Source: Luteibacter aegosomaticola (GTDB taxonomy: Bacteria > Pseudomonadota > Gammaproteobacteria > Xanthomonadales > Rhodanobacteraceae). From it: a stretch of 64,000 nucleotides of DNA. The first letter of the stretch is position 1, and every line of letters starts with the position of its first letter. Below the pieces are notes generated by a model, which saw only the letters and a program-made list of their open reading frames with translations, ran no database searches and was not told the DNA's origin. The translations under genes and the position numbers were made by a program. Shown piece by piece: positions 1-8,951 of this stretch. The DNA is taken from assembly GCF_023078475.1 (NCBI RefSeq), contig NZ_CP095741.1, forward strand, positions 3,844,001-3,908,000. Reading direction: 5' to 3'.

Positions 1-1730
1 CACAGCCGCCCGGTAACGTCCCGACGAATGTTGAGGATGTCGGCGGAGGGAAAACCCTGGCCACCGCCGAAGGATCGATCGAGTACGGCGTGCCCGCCTT
101 CCCAGGTGTAGTGCTCCAGCACCCCAGGGCGCACGGCCCAGAAGCCGTCTTCATCAGGCTCGAACGCGTTGACGCGGCCCGGCGCAACGCCGGCAATGAA
201 ACGCATGCGCCCGTCGTGGCGGTCACGCCTTGCAAGGCCCGCGAGGCTTGCCTGCCATAGGTCGCCACCCACGATTTCGATCTGCCGGGTGTCATTCGCC
301 CCGCGCCGGGGGTCATCGAACGATAGCCGCGTGGCGCGGCGTAACGCAGGATCCAGCGCAAACACGCCTTCGCCCACGGAGGCGACATAGACCGTGCCAT
401 CCGGTGCCTCCGTCATGGTCGTCACCGGCCGGTTGATTTGCCCGCGCAGCCACGCCGACACCTCGCCCGCGTGGATCCGGGTAAGACCATCCACCGTGCC
501 TGCAAGAAGATCGCCCTGGCGGGTTTCCAGAAGGGACTGGACACGTGCGGTGCCGATGTCGAAGGCACGGCCGGTGCGCCCGGTCGCGGGGTCGAACGCC
601 CTCACCCAGCCACGCAGGCCGCCAACCCACAGCCGGCCATCGCCGTGTTCCGCCACGGCGGTAACCGTCCGGCCAGGCAGGCTATGCGGATCCGTCGCGA
701 TGTGGGCGAAGCGGGTGAAGTCTTCCCAGCTTGGGCCCAGGTAGCCAAGGCCACCGTCGTTGAGCGCGAACCACAGGCCATGCTCTCGATCTTCGATGAT
801 GCCGCGCACCGAACGCCCCGGCAGGCCACCTTGCGCCGTCCACGCGCCTGCCACCGTGTGCACGCGGCCGTGCCGGTCCAGCATCAGCAGGCCGTCGAGG
901 CTCGCAATCCAGGTCGTTCCATGGCTATCGGCGAGCGTGCCGTAGACCGGGATGGCCGGCACACGGCGATCGCGGCGGAATGTGCCGTCGGCGGCCCGCC
1001 GGTACAGCCCCTGCGAGGTCGCCGCGGTGACCTCGCCGCCATGTACGTCGATACCCAGCACGCGTCGTTCGCCAGCATCCTCGAAGGGCGCATGCGCCAC
1101 GCCATGGCCGTCCGGGCCAAGCATATCTATGCCGCTTTCGCTGCCAATCCAAAGGCGTCCTTCCCCGTCGGCCTTCAGCGCATGGATGGACGCCGTGGCG
1201 AGGGCGCCTGGGCCGGTACCTATGTGTTCCAGCCCACTGCCGTCGGCGTCGATACGGTCGAGTCCATCTGCCGTCCCGACCCAGATCGTCCCATCGCGGG
1301 TTTGCTCGAGCACGCGCACATCGGCATCGACAAGGCCATCGCGCCAGTGGACAAACGCTCCCGTTCCGGGGTCATAACGGCCTAGCCCGAGTTCAGCGCC
1401 GCCCATCCAGACCCGGCCGTCCCTGTCGACGAGCAAGGCCGTCACCGCCATGGCCGGCAGCGGATGGCTGGCATCGGGGCCGAGCCCCGGTGCTGAGAAG
1501 GTGACGCCATCGAAGCGCGCCAGGCCGGATGCCGTGCCCACCCAGATGAAGCCAGGGCCATCCTGCACCACCGCGTTGACCTTGCTGCTTGGCAAACCCT
1601 CGTGCAGACCATAGCTGCGGAACTGCGGCGTGGGTACGGGTGGCATGCTGGCGTGCGCCAGCGAGGGGATGAAGGCGATGGCCAGGGCCATCGCAACGAG
1701 AGTCCATCTCGCCATGAGCGTGTACGGCAT
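1..1730 (-). CDS. two-component regulator propeller-domain protein, N-terminal part (runs off the left edge)
   Basis: Reading leftward from an ATG at 1730, the frame stays open to base 1, giving about 576 residues. The N-terminus is a signal peptide (hydrophobic run, then SLAHA). After it come repeated units of the ligand-beta-propeller (Reg_prop) type, for example GLPSSKVNAVVQDGPGFIWV, DGTIWVGTADGL, DGEGRLWIGSESGI and DGRLWVGGLRG. In this family such periplasmic propellers precede a Y_Y_Y domain and a cytoplasmic histidine kinase or diguanylate cyclase. That output part lies outside the window, so the signalling type is unknown. The ATG at 1730 has AGGA nine bases upstream; an in-frame ATG at 1715 has no ribosome site. 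It is divergent from the GTPase gene at 1838. Confidence 0.85.
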   Translation of the reverse strand, partial: MPYTLMARWTLVAMALAIAFIPSLAHASMPPVPTPQFRSYGLHEGLPSSKVNAVVQDGPGFIWVGTASGLARFDGVTFSAPGLGPDASHPLPAMAVTALLVDRDGRVWMGGAELGLGRYDPGTGAFVHWRDGLVDADVRVLEQTRDGTIWVGTADGLDRIDADGSGLEHIGTGPGALATASIHALKADGEGRLWIGSESGIDMLGPDGHGVAHAPFEDAGERRVLGIDVHGGEVTAATSQGLYRRAADGTFRRDRRVPAIPVYGTLADSHGTTWIASLDGLLMLDRHGRVHTVAGAWTAQGGLPGRSVRGIIEDREHGLWFALNDGGLGYLGPSWEDFTRFAHIATDPHSLPGRTVTAVAEHGDGRLWVGGLRGWVRAFDPATGRTGRAFDIGTARVQSLLETRQGDLLAGTVDGLTRIHAGEVSAWLRGQINRPVTTMTEAPDGTVYVASVGEGVFALDPALRRATRLSFDDPRRGANDTRQIEIVGGDLWQASLAGLARRDRHDGRMRFIAGVAPGRVNAFEPDEDGFWAVRPGVLEHYTWEGGHAVLDRSFGGGQGFPSADILNIRRDVTGRL

Positions 1731-1837
1731 ACGCCAGGTTCCTAGTTCGGCGCGGATCATGCCACGCAGCGGCGGCATGCAAACCCGGCGAACGCCGCGC
1801 GTTCATGTAAGACAACCCTGACACGCTTACCCTTAGA

Positions 1838-3301
1838 ATGCGGCGCATGTCCCGACGACTTCGCTTCCTGATCGCGGCCATCGGTATCGCCGCTCTCGCG
1901 TGGCTCCTTATCGCCACGCTGGAGCGCGCCCTGGCGCTGGCCCAACGCTTCATGACGTTGCCCGAAGGCCTGCGCTGGCTCGTGGGCGTACTCGTTGTGG
2001 CGATGCTCGCAGGGGGCCTCGCCATCGGCGTGTGGTGGCTGCGGCCACGTAAACCGCGGACGCCTGTTCAGGCTCCCGACCGCCCTTCGCTCGAATCACG
2101 CCTGGCAACACTGCGCGAATCCGGTGCGAACGTTGAGGAACTTCGCAGCGAACTTGGCGAACTGGACCGTCGTCGCGAGAGTGGCCGGCTGAACATCGCC
2201 GTGTTCGGCGAAATATCCACGGGCAAATCCACGTTGATCGGCGCGCTGGTTCCCGGCGCATCGCTCGAGAGCGATGCGCGTGGCGGCACGACGCGTACCG
2301 TCACTCACTACGAAGGTAGTGCGCCCGACGGCGCCGCATGGACCGTGGCGGATGTGCCCGGCACCGCCGAAGCCGGCGGCGAGGCACGTGAAAGCATGGC
2401 ACGCGAAGAAGCCTTGCGCGCCCACGCGGTCGTGTATGTGTGTGCGGGCGACCTGACCCGCGCCCAGGCGTCGGAGCTGCAGTGGCTGGGGGATTTCGGC
2501 AAACCGCTGATCCTCGCGCTCAACAAGGCGGATCAGTGGAGCAGCGACGAACGCACCCGTATCACCCAGCACCTGCGTGCGGCGAGCGGCGGCGTACCGG
2601 ATGCGGTCGTGCTCACCAGCGCGGGTGGCGAAGAGCGCTTTACCCGGCAACTGGCCGATGGCAGCCGCGAGGACGTGCGGCGCCAGCGCAAGGCGGACAT
2701 TGGCGAGCTGGTGACCGCATTGCGCCGGCTGACCGCGGCTGGGGCCGACGCGCTTGAGCCCGCGCGCGAAAATGCCGTACTCGCGGGATTGCACGAACGC
2801 ACGTCAGCGCTCGAGAAAGCCCAGCGGGCGACCGAAGCGGAACGCATCGTCACGCGCTACGCCCGCCGCGCGATCGTAGGCGCCATGGCCGCGGTGGCCC
2901 CGGGCACCGACCTGGTGATCCAGGGAGCGCTGGCAGCAGGCCTGGTTCGTGCCCTGGCGGACCTCTACGGCGTACGCGTCACCGACGTGGAGATCGAAGA
3001 TCTGCTGCGTCAGGTCCGCATGACCTTGCGGACGGGTACGTCCGTCGTTCTTGCCGTGGCCGGCAATGCGCTCAAGGCGTTCCCCGGCCTGGGCACGCTC
3101 GGCGGCGGCGTACTGCATGCCTTCGCCTATGCGCTGATCTTCGACAGCTTCGGCAAGGCGCTGGCGGCGACGCTGGCCGAGCACGAACGCCTTGACCAGG
3201 CTGAGGCCGGCGAACGCATGCGTGAACTGCTGGCGGATACCAAAGGCAACCGGTTGCGCCAGCTGGCGGAACTCACCAGCGATGCCCTGCGGGATCGCTA
3301 A
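1838..3301 (+). CDS. membrane-anchored GTPase with DUF697 (YcjF-like) C-terminus
   Basis: A 487-residue protein. Two hydrophobic segments (about residues 8-26 and 46-68) anchor the N-terminus, and a TRAFAC-type GTPase domain follows. It shows G1 GEISTGKST (124-132), a TT pair at 151-152, G3 DVPG (172-175) and G4 NKAD (229-232). The C-terminal third is rich in alanine and glycine with hydrophobic helices, as in DUF697/YcjF proteins. The family binds GTP at the inner membrane; its exact role is not established. A second, cytosolic-looking paralogue lies at 5165 in the same cassette. The start could also be the ATG at 1847; neither has a clear ribosome site. Confidence 0.82.
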   Translation: MRRMSRRLRFLIAAIGIAALAWLLIATLERALALAQRFMTLPEGLRWLVGVLVVAMLAGGLAIGVWWLRPRKPRTPVQAPDRPSLESRLATLRESGANVEELRSELGELDRRRESGRLNIAVFGEISTGKSTLIGALVPGASLESDARGGTTRTVTHYEGSAPDGAAWTVADVPGTAEAGGEARESMAREEALRAHAVVYVCAGDLTRAQASELQWLGDFGKPLILALNKADQWSSDERTRITQHLRAASGGVPDAVVLTSAGGEERFTRQLADGSREDVRRQRKADIGELVTALRRLTAAGADALEPARENAVLAGLHERTSALEKAQRATEAERIVTRYARRAIVGAMAAVAPGTDLVIQGALAAGLVRALADLYGVRVTDVEIEDLLRQVRMTLRTGTSVVLAVAGNALKAFPGLGTLGGGVLHAFAYALIFDSFGKALAATLAEHERLDQAEAGERMRELLADTKGNRLRQLAELTSDALRDR

Positions 3302-3406
3302 GTGAACAATCCGTTCGCGCCGCACGGGCTGACAAGGCCGGCGCCGTCGGCCACACTCTTTCCCATCGGCCGCCCCGCGCGGCCCCGAGATGGAGCAGGC
3401 CCCCTG

Positions 3407-4036
3407 ATGCGACATCCCCTTATCACTGGCCTTATGGGCCTGGCGCTGGGCACGGTGGGCGTCGCCCACGCGACGCCGCAGACCTACCAGCTGGACCACG
3501 TGCACAGTTCCGTCGTGTTCAACGTGGACCACAATGGCTTCTCGCGCGCTTTCGGCCGCCTGCGCATTACCGATGGCACGCTCGTTTTCGATCCTGACAA
3601 CTGGCCAGCCTCCTCCGTGACGGCGACGATCGACCTGGCGTCGGTCGATATGGGCGACGCGGATTGGGATAAAGCCGTGCGCGGCAGCAGCCTGCTCGAT
3701 GCCGACCGCGAACGGACGGCTCGCTTCACCAGCGATAGCGTGGAAAAGCGTAGCGACGAGGAAGGAGTCCTGCACGGCAAGCTCACCTTGCGTGGCGTCA
3801 CGCTGCCGCTGGATATCCCGTTTCGCGTGAACCGCGTCGGCAAGACGATCTACGGCTTGCACACCGTCGCCGGCTTTTCCGCCAACCTCGTGCTCGATCG
3901 CACGAAGTTCGGCATGACCTCCAACACCGGCTCGATCGGCACCCAGGTGTCGGTCTGGCTGGAAATCGAAGCCATCCGCGGAGGCGAAAGCCCCGCCAGC
4001 CACGATAAGGAAACCCCCGATGCCCACGCGCAGTGA
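3407..4036 (+). CDS. YceI family periplasmic lipid-binding protein (first copy)
   Basis: A 209-residue protein with a signal peptide (MRHPLITGLMGLALGTVGVA, then HA) and one YceI lipocalin-like barrel. Family features are YQLDHVHSSVVFNVDHNGFS at the mature start, DLASVDMGDADWD in the middle and KFGMTS near the end. YceI proteins bind isoprenoid or amphiphilic ligands in the periplasm. The frame is open back to a GTG at 3302, but only the ATG at 3407 begins with a proper signal peptide and has a GGAG upstream. Its 3' end overlaps the cytochrome b561 gene by 17 bases, so the two are probably translationally coupled. Confidence 0.9.
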   Translation: MRHPLITGLMGLALGTVGVAHATPQTYQLDHVHSSVVFNVDHNGFSRAFGRLRITDGTLVFDPDNWPASSVTATIDLASVDMGDADWDKAVRGSSLLDADRERTARFTSDSVEKRSDEEGVLHGKLTLRGVTLPLDIPFRVNRVGKTIYGLHTVAGFSANLVLDRTKFGMTSNTGSIGTQVSVWLEIEAIRGGESPASHDKETPDAHAQ

Positions 4037-4604
4037 ACCCACCCGCTGGAGCACCGTCGCCAAGACCTTCCACTGGCTGATGGCCTTGCTGATCCTCGGC
4101 AATGGCGCATTCGCGTTCTGGATGGATGGCCTGAAGCCGTCGCTGAACAAGATCAACATGTTCGCACTGCACAAATCCGTGGGCCTTACGGTGCTCGCGC
4201 TGTTCGTGTTGCGCCTGGCGTGGAAAATGTTCGACCGCCGGCCGCCGGATGAACCGGCACCGCGGTGGCAGCAGATCGCCGCGCATACGGTGCACGGTTT
4301 CCTCTACCTGCTGATCGTGGCGATCCCGCTGAGTGGCTGGGCGTTCAACTCGGCCCACGGCTTCCCGCTGCAGTATTTCAAGCAGTTCAACCTGCCGGCA
4401 CTGGTGGAAAAGAACGAAGATCTTTCCAATACGCTCGGTACGGTGCACGTGTATCTGTTCTGGCTGTTGTTGCTGGTGCTGGTCGCCCACGTCGGTGGCG
4501 CGCTCAAACACCACTTCATCGACCGTGATGACACCCTCCGCCGCATGCTCCCCTTCGGACGTGCGAAGCGGAACTCCCCCTCTTCTCCCGGAGATACGCC
4601 ATGA
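4020..4604 (+). CDS. cytochrome b561 family protein
   Basis: A 194-residue integral membrane protein with four predicted helices, of the bacterial CybB (diheme b-type cytochrome) family. Histidines that could ligate heme are at KTFHW (about 18), ALHKS (51), AHTVHGF (about 88-91) and the GTVHVYLF and VAHVGG helix. CybB proteins oxidise ubiquinol and can pass electrons to superoxide. In many proteobacteria cybB-like genes sit next to yceI genes, as here on both sides. The gene overlaps yceI-1 by 17 bases and yceI-2 by 4 bases (ATGA), which marks one transcript. The C-terminal tail (GRAKRNSPSSPGDTP) is polar and probably cytoplasmic. Confidence 0.92.
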   Translation: MPTRSEPTRWSTVAKTFHWLMALLILGNGAFAFWMDGLKPSLNKINMFALHKSVGLTVLALFVLRLAWKMFDRRPPDEPAPRWQQIAAHTVHGFLYLLIVAIPLSGWAFNSAHGFPLQYFKQFNLPALVEKNEDLSNTLGTVHVYLFWLLLLVLVAHVGGALKHHFIDRDDTLRRMLPFGRAKRNSPSSPGDTP

Positions 4605-5161
4605 CCCTGACCACCCGCCGCCTTTCCGCGCTGGCACTTGCCCTCGCCCTACCCTTTGCCGCCTCGGCGGCCGATTACAAGGTGGGCCCGGGCAGCACGC
4701 TCGGCTTCAGCGGCAAGTTCCAGGGCCAGCAGTTCGATGGCTCCTTCGGTAAGTTCGATGCCGCGATCAGTTACGACCCGGCGAACCTGGCGACTGCGAA
4801 GTTCGATGTGAACGTCGATGTGGCCACGGCGAGGACCGGTGACGGCGACCGTGACAAGGCCCTGCCGACGGCTGATTTCTTCGATGCCTCCAAGTTTCCC
4901 AAGGCGCACTACGTCACCACCGGTTTCACGAAGGACGCCAAAGGCAACGTGGTGGCAAACGGCACCCTCACCCTGCATGGCGTGTCCAAACCCGTGCAGC
5001 TGAAGGTGGTGTTCAACCCCGCCGCCGGCGGTGCGCGCCTCTCCGTCACCGGCAGCCTGAAGCGCCTGGATTTCGGCGTCGGCAGCGGTGACTACAAGGA
5101 CACCAGCACCATCGCCGATGAAGTGCTGGTCAACGGCACGCTGAACCTGCTGCCGAAGTAA
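4601..5161 (+). CDS. YceI family periplasmic lipid-binding protein (second copy)
   Basis: A 186-residue secreted protein. The signal peptide ends near PFAASAADYKV, and one YceI domain follows with GPGSTLGFSGKFQGQQFDG, PTADFFDASKFPKAHY and GTLTLHGVSKPV, all typical of the family. It is much diverged from the first copy at 3407, so this looks like an old pair working with the cytochrome b561 between them rather than a recent duplication. The start codon overlaps the stop of the cytochrome gene (ATGA), and the stop lies only 3 bases before the downstream GTPase start. Confidence 0.92.
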   Translation: MTLTTRRLSALALALALPFAASAADYKVGPGSTLGFSGKFQGQQFDGSFGKFDAAISYDPANLATAKFDVNVDVATARTGDGDRDKALPTADFFDASKFPKAHYVTTGFTKDAKGNVVANGTLTLHGVSKPVQLKVVFNPAAGGARLSVTGSLKRLDFGVGSGDYKDTSTIADEVLVNGTLNLLPK

Positions 5162-5164
5162 GCC

Positions 5165-6511
5165 ATGGTCGATGGCTGGCTCGACCGCCTTCGCGGCCTG
5201 ACCGGCCGGCTCCGCCGTGGTGCGCCTGAGGCGCCCGCGGCGGATGCACGTGGCGGTGCGGTGGGCGCCAGCCTGCGCGGCCTGCTCGATGATCCATCGA
5301 TCCCGGCGGATGTGCGCACCGCCATGGCCTCGGATTTCCGCCGCGTGGAGGAAATGCTCGAGCGCATCGAACGCGAAGAGCTACATGTCGCTGTGTTCGG
5401 CCGTGTATCCGCGGGGAAATCTGCCTTGGGAAACGCCTTGCTCGGGCGCGATGCGTTCGCGATGGGTGTCCTGCATGGCACGACGACAGAAGCCGATGCG
5501 ATGCGTCTCGACGAAGCGGCTCACGCGGGCCTCGTGCTGATCGATACGCCTGGCATCAACGAACTGGGTGGCGAGGCACGTGAGCGACTCGCGTACGAAG
5601 TCGCCGAGGTAAGCGACCTGATCGTGTTTGTCGCCGATGGCGACCTCACCCGCGAAGAACGCGACGCCTTGCGTACGCTGGCGGCGACGGCGCGACCGTT
5701 GCTGCTCGTACTGAACAAGGCCGATCGTTATAACGACGACGAGCGCGACGGGCTGCTGGAACGACTGCGCGAGCATGCGGCCGGCCTCGTGCGCCGTGAA
5801 GATGTGCTTGCCGTGGCGGCCCGGCCATCGCCGCGCGTGGTCGTGGACGTGGATGCCCATGGCCGCGAAAGCGCACGGAATGAAGCGTTACCGCCTGACG
5901 TCGGCGCGCTGAAGCAGCGGCTTGTCGCGATCGCCGAGCGCGAAGGCAAGGCACTGGCCGCCATCCACGCAGGCTTGTTCGCTGGCAAGCTCACCGACCA
6001 GGTGACGGCGCATATCGCCGTGGCACGCCGCGAGGTGGCCTCGGGTGTCATTCGGCAGTACTGCATCGCCAAGGCCGTCGCGGTGGCGCTCAACCCCATT
6101 CCCGTCGCCGACCTGCTGCTAGCGGGCGGCCTGGACGCTGCGATGGTGGTCCAGCTCAGCCGCGTCTACGGGCTTCCGCTGACCCGTGCGGAATCGGGGC
6201 GGCTCGTCGCCGTCATCAGCACCCAGCTTGCCGCGCTCATGGGCGCCGTGTGGGGCGTGCAACTGGTCGCTTCCGCACTGAAGGGCCTCAGCGGTGGGCT
6301 ATCCGTTGTGGTTACCGCCGCCGCGCAGGGCGCGCTCGGCTGGTACGCCACGGTGCTGATCGGCCGGGCGGCCGAACGCTATCTCGTCGCGGGCAAGTCG
6401 TGGGGCGAGCACGGCGCGAAGCGCGCCGTCGCCGATGTCGTCGCCAGCCTGGATCGCGATTCGATCCTGCGCGAGGCTCGCGAAGAGATCCTGAAACGCC
6501 TGAAGCGCTGA
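5165..6511 (+). CDS. GTPase with DUF697 C-terminus (second paralogue)
   Basis: A 448-residue GTPase. G1 is GRVSAGKS (79-86), followed by a GTTTEAD switch I region (about 105-111), G3 DTPG (127-130) and G4 NKAD (184-187). The C-terminal half has hydrophobic helices (IPVADLLLAGGLDAAMVVQL, GALGWYATVLIG) resembling DUF697. Unlike the paralogue at 1838 it lacks N-terminal membrane segments. It begins 3 bases after yceI-2, so it ends the GTPase, YceI, cytochrome b561, YceI, GTPase run. The stop is followed by a GTAGGAGC repeat at 6529. Family-level function (membrane-associated GTPase) is clear; the cellular role is not known. Confidence 0.85.
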   Translation: MVDGWLDRLRGLTGRLRRGAPEAPAADARGGAVGASLRGLLDDPSIPADVRTAMASDFRRVEEMLERIEREELHVAVFGRVSAGKSALGNALLGRDAFAMGVLHGTTTEADAMRLDEAAHAGLVLIDTPGINELGGEARERLAYEVAEVSDLIVFVADGDLTREERDALRTLAATARPLLLVLNKADRYNDDERDGLLERLREHAAGLVRREDVLAVAARPSPRVVVDVDAHGRESARNEALPPDVGALKQRLVAIAEREGKALAAIHAGLFAGKLTDQVTAHIAVARREVASGVIRQYCIAKAVAVALNPIPVADLLLAGGLDAAMVVQLSRVYGLPLTRAESGRLVAVISTQLAALMGAVWGVQLVASALKGLSGGLSVVVTAAAQGALGWYATVLIGRAAERYLVAGKSWGEHGAKRAVADVVASLDRDSILREAREEILKRLKR

Positions 6512-6528
6512 GCGCGGCCGATCGCCCC

Positions 6529-6622
6529 GTAGGAGCCCACCCTGTGGGCGACGCCGTTCGCGATGATCCACGGGGCCTGCGGCGGTGAGGCGAAACATGT
6601 CGCCCACAGGGTGGGCTCCTAC
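6529..6622. repeat. GTAGGAGCCCACC-type palindromic repeat, copy 1
   Basis: Two perfectly complementary 24-base arms (6529-6552 and 6599-6622), each starting or ending with GTAGGAGC or its complement, enclose about 46 bases. The same arms occur at 8322-8416 and 14839-14933, so this is a dispersed intergenic repeat (REP/BIME-like). The right arm runs into the 3' end of the glutaredoxin-like gene and supplies its stop codon. There is no T-tract, so it is not a standard intrinsic terminator, though a folded transcript could protect mRNA ends. Confidence 0.85.
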
Positions 6623-6849
6623 GGGGGGGTTGCCAGCAACGTGACGGCGGCCTCATCAAACGGCCAATCGAGCTCCACGCCGTCGCTGCGTCGCAGCACG
6701 GGAACGCGCACGCCATAACGCGCTTCCAACGTGTCGTCCTCGTCGATCCATACTGAGGAAAACTCCGGGAAGCCCGCTCGCGCCAGCACGTCGAGGGCCT
6801 GGTCGCAGAGGTGGCAGTCGTCGCGCTGGAACAGTGTGAACGCGTACAT
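6619..6849 (-). CDS. glutaredoxin family protein
   Basis: A 76-residue thioredoxin-fold protein with a redox motif near its N-terminus (FQRDDCHLC, a CxxC), then RVPVLRRSDG containing the usual cis-proline. It matches short YfcA/DUF836-type glutaredoxin-like proteins of Xanthomonadales. The likely role is thiol-disulfide exchange in the cytoplasm; the partner is unknown. The ATG at 6849 places the fold correctly; an in-frame TTG at 6879 would add ten residues with no ribosome site. The last codons and the TAG stop fall inside the palindromic repeat. It is divergent from sdaA. Confidence 0.8.
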   Translation of the reverse strand: MYAFTLFQRDDCHLCDQALDVLARAGFPEFSSVWIDEDDTLEARYGVRVPVLRRSDGVELDWPFDEAAVTLLATPP

Positions 6850-6925
6850 GCGGGGGTGTATGGGCCCTTGGGTGGTCAAGCGTAGAATAGCCGGCTATCC
6901 CCCATAGCCAACCCCACGTCCAGCC

Positions 6926-8308
6926 ATGGCAGTCAGCGTTTTCGACCTTTTCAAGATCGGTATTGGTCCGTCCTCCTCGCACACCGTCGGTCCCATGCGG
7001 GCCGGTGCGCGTTTCGCGGAGCACTGGCTCGAGGAAAAGGGCGTGCTGGAACGCGTGGCGCGCGTGCGCTGCGAATTGTTTGGTTCGCTGGCCATGACCG
7101 GCCGCGGCCACGGCACCGACAAGGCCGTGCTTCTGGGCTTCGAGGGCGAGTGGCCCGACCGGGTCGATCCGGACGGCATCGCGGCCACGCTTGAGCGCAT
7201 CCGCGGCACGCGTCGCATCCGCATCCTCGGCCGCCACGAGATCACCTTCGACGAGAAGTCCGACCTGGTCTTCAACAAGCGCCAGAAGCTCCCGTTCCAC
7301 ACCAACGGCATGCGCTTCTCGGCGTACGACGCCGAAGGCAATGAGCTGGCCACCCGCGATTACTACTCGGTGGGTGGCGGCTTCGTGGTGAATCCCGACG
7401 AGGCGGCTGAAGACCGTATCGTGGCCGATACCAGCGAGCAGCCCTACCCGTTCTCCACCGGTGACCAGATGCTGGCCCTGTGCAATGAGAACAATCTCAC
7501 GATTGCCCAGCTCATGATGCGCAACGAGAGCATCTGGCGGCCCGAGGCCGAGACGCGTGCCGGCCTGCTCACCATCTGGAAGGCCATGCAGGATTGCGTG
7601 GCCCGTGGCCTGCGCTCCCCGGGCACCCTGCCGGGCGGCCTGAAGGTCAACCGTCGCGCTCCCGCCATGGCGGCCGAGCTGCGTGCCCAGCCCGAGGCGG
7701 CGCTGCGCGATCCGCTGACCATTCTCGACTGGGTGAACCTCTATGCCCTCGCGGTGAACGAGGAGAACGCCGCCGGTGGCCGCGTCGTCACCGCGCCGAC
7801 CAACGGCGCCGCGGGTATCGTGCCAGCCGTGCTGCATTACTACCGCCATTTCTGCCCCGGCGCGTCGGAAGATGGCGTCATCACCTTCCTGCTGACCGCG
7901 GCGGCCATCGGCATCCTCTATAAGGAAAACGCGTCCATCTCCGGTGCCGAGGTCGGCTGCCAGGGCGAAGTGGGCGTGGCCTGTTCCATGGCGGCCGGCG
8001 GCCTGGCCGCGGCACTTGGCGGCAGCGTCACCCAGGTGGAAAACGCGGCCGAGATCGGCATGGAACACAACCTGGGCCTCACCTGCGACCCCATCGGCGG
8101 CCTGGTCCAGATCCCGTGCATCGAGCGCAACGCCATGGGCGCGGTGAAGGCGATCAACGCCAGCCGCATGGCTCTCAAGAGCGACGGCAAGCACCACGTC
8201 TCGCTGGATAAGGTCATCGCCACCATGCGCGACACCGGCCGCGACATGAAGGACAAGTACAAGGAAACGTCCCGCGGCGGCCTGGCGGTCAACGTCATCG
8301 AGTGCTGA
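6926..8308 (+). CDS. sdaA: L-serine ammonia-lyase (L-serine dehydratase), iron-sulfur type
   Basis: A 460-residue single-chain L-serine dehydratase that converts L-serine to pyruvate and ammonia in the cytosol using a 4Fe-4S cluster. The beta domain opens with [20 protein letters not shown], the hallmark of the family. The alpha domain holds the cluster cysteines C345, C387 and C398. Their spacing equals that of the well-studied Legionella enzyme. The chain ends exactly on cysteine (VIEC, C460), the C-terminal residue that occupies the active site in the tail-in-mouth form of this family. The gene is monocistronic by appearance and is followed by a palindromic repeat. Confidence 0.97.
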   Translation: MAVSVFDLFKIGIGPSSSHTVGPMRAGARFAEHWLEEKGVLERVARVRCELFGSLAMTGRGHGTDKAVLLGFEGEWPDRVDPDGIAATLERIRGTRRIRILGRHEITFDEKSDLVFNKRQKLPFHTNGMRFSAYDAEGNELATRDYYSVGGGFVVNPDEAAEDRIVADTSEQPYPFSTGDQMLALCNENNLTIAQLMMRNESIWRPEAETRAGLLTIWKAMQDCVARGLRSPGTLPGGLKVNRRAPAMAAELRAQPEAALRDPLTILDWVNLYALAVNEENAAGGRVVTAPTNGAAGIVPAVLHYYRHFCPGASEDGVITFLLTAAAIGILYKENASISGAEVGCQGEVGVACSMAAGGLAAALGGSVTQVENAAEIGMEHNLGLTCDPIGGLVQIPCIERNAMGAVKAINASRMALKSDGKHHVSLDKVIATMRDTGRDMKDKYKETSRGGLAVNVIEC

Positions 8309-8321
8309 CGCCCGAACGACC

Positions 8322-8416
8322 GTAGGAGCCCACCCTGTGGGCGACATCTTTCGCCGCTCCCTTCCAGGCCCTGCGGCTCTTCGGCGAACGGCGTCGCCCA
8401 CAGGGTGGGCTCCTAC
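8322..8416. repeat. GTAGGAGCCCACC-type palindromic repeat, copy 2
   Basis: The arms at 8322-8345 and 8393-8416 are identical to those of copy 1. The internal segment matches copies 1 and 3 only when read on the other strand (CCGTTCGCC, then AGGGCCTG, then GCGAAAGAT), so this copy is inserted in the opposite orientation. The right arm provides the TAG stop of the minus-strand gene ending at 8413. Confidence 0.85.
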
Positions 8417-8793
8417 TTGGTCGGGCAGGCTCGCGGCAGGCGGTCGACCGTCTCAACGCGGACCGGTTCGTCCTGCCCCCACCAGTTGGCGACGGCCGTG
8501 TAGCAGATCCGCAGCTTGCCCTTGCGGGTATCGAACCGCGCCTTGCTCGTGTACGCGAAGCACGAAACCGAGGCCAGATGGCCCAGTTCGCGCATGGTGA
8601 TGGCGCAGCGCCGCACGGATTCGACCGGGTCCTCGCCAGGGTACAGGGTGAAGTAAAAACCCTTGGCGGTACGGTCGTATGACTCCGAATCGATCAGCCG
8701 GCCGTTGTCGCTCCACGGCGTCTCGGCTGCGGCAATGCCGCATACCGATATGGCGACAAGCCATATGCCGTTGACGACTACCTTCGATCGCAT
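8413..8793 (-). CDS. small secreted cysteine-containing protein of unknown function
   Basis: A 126-residue protein starting at an ATG at 8793, with AAGGGG a few bases upstream. An N-terminal signal peptide (MRSKVVVNGIWLVAISVCGI, then AAAETP) is followed by a mature chain with four cysteines (VRRCAI, VSCFAY, RICYTA, RACPTK), which could form two disulfides in the periplasm. I do not recognise the family. The region FYFTLYPGEDPVESVRRCAI looks globular and codon use fits the neighbourhood, so it is probably a real gene. The stop codon lies inside the palindromic repeat arm. It is divergent from the permease gene at 8952. Confidence 0.7.
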   Translation of the reverse strand: MRSKVVVNGIWLVAISVCGIAAAETPWSDNGRLIDSESYDRTAKGFYFTLYPGEDPVESVRRCAITMRELGHLASVSCFAYTSKARFDTRKGKLRICYTAVANWWGQDEPVRVETVDRLPRACPTK

Positions 8794-8951
8794 TCGAACC
8801 CCTTCTTCCTTACCGCATCGGTCAGTGTATATCGATGTGAGCTTCGTTTGCGTAGGGGATCGCTGGCTGACATGACGGGCGGGGGGTGTCATCATCCGGC
8901 CCTTGTGCCGCCCTGGGCCGGGTTCACCCGGCCCGTCCGACCGGAGTTCCC

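Noticed and set aside
438..1385. 315-codon plus-strand open frame at the left end
   Set aside because: The minus strand encodes a repetitive beta-propeller with clear Reg_prop units running to the window edge; the plus frame has none.
2804..4174. 456-codon minus-strand open frame opposite the GTPase, YceI and cytochrome genes
   Set aside because: It crosses three good plus-strand genes and shows no motif; a GC-rich antisense artefact.
6529..6622. intrinsic terminator of the second GTPase gene
   Set aside because: The stem is strong but has no T-run, and the identical sequence occurs at unrelated places, so it is listed as a repeat.
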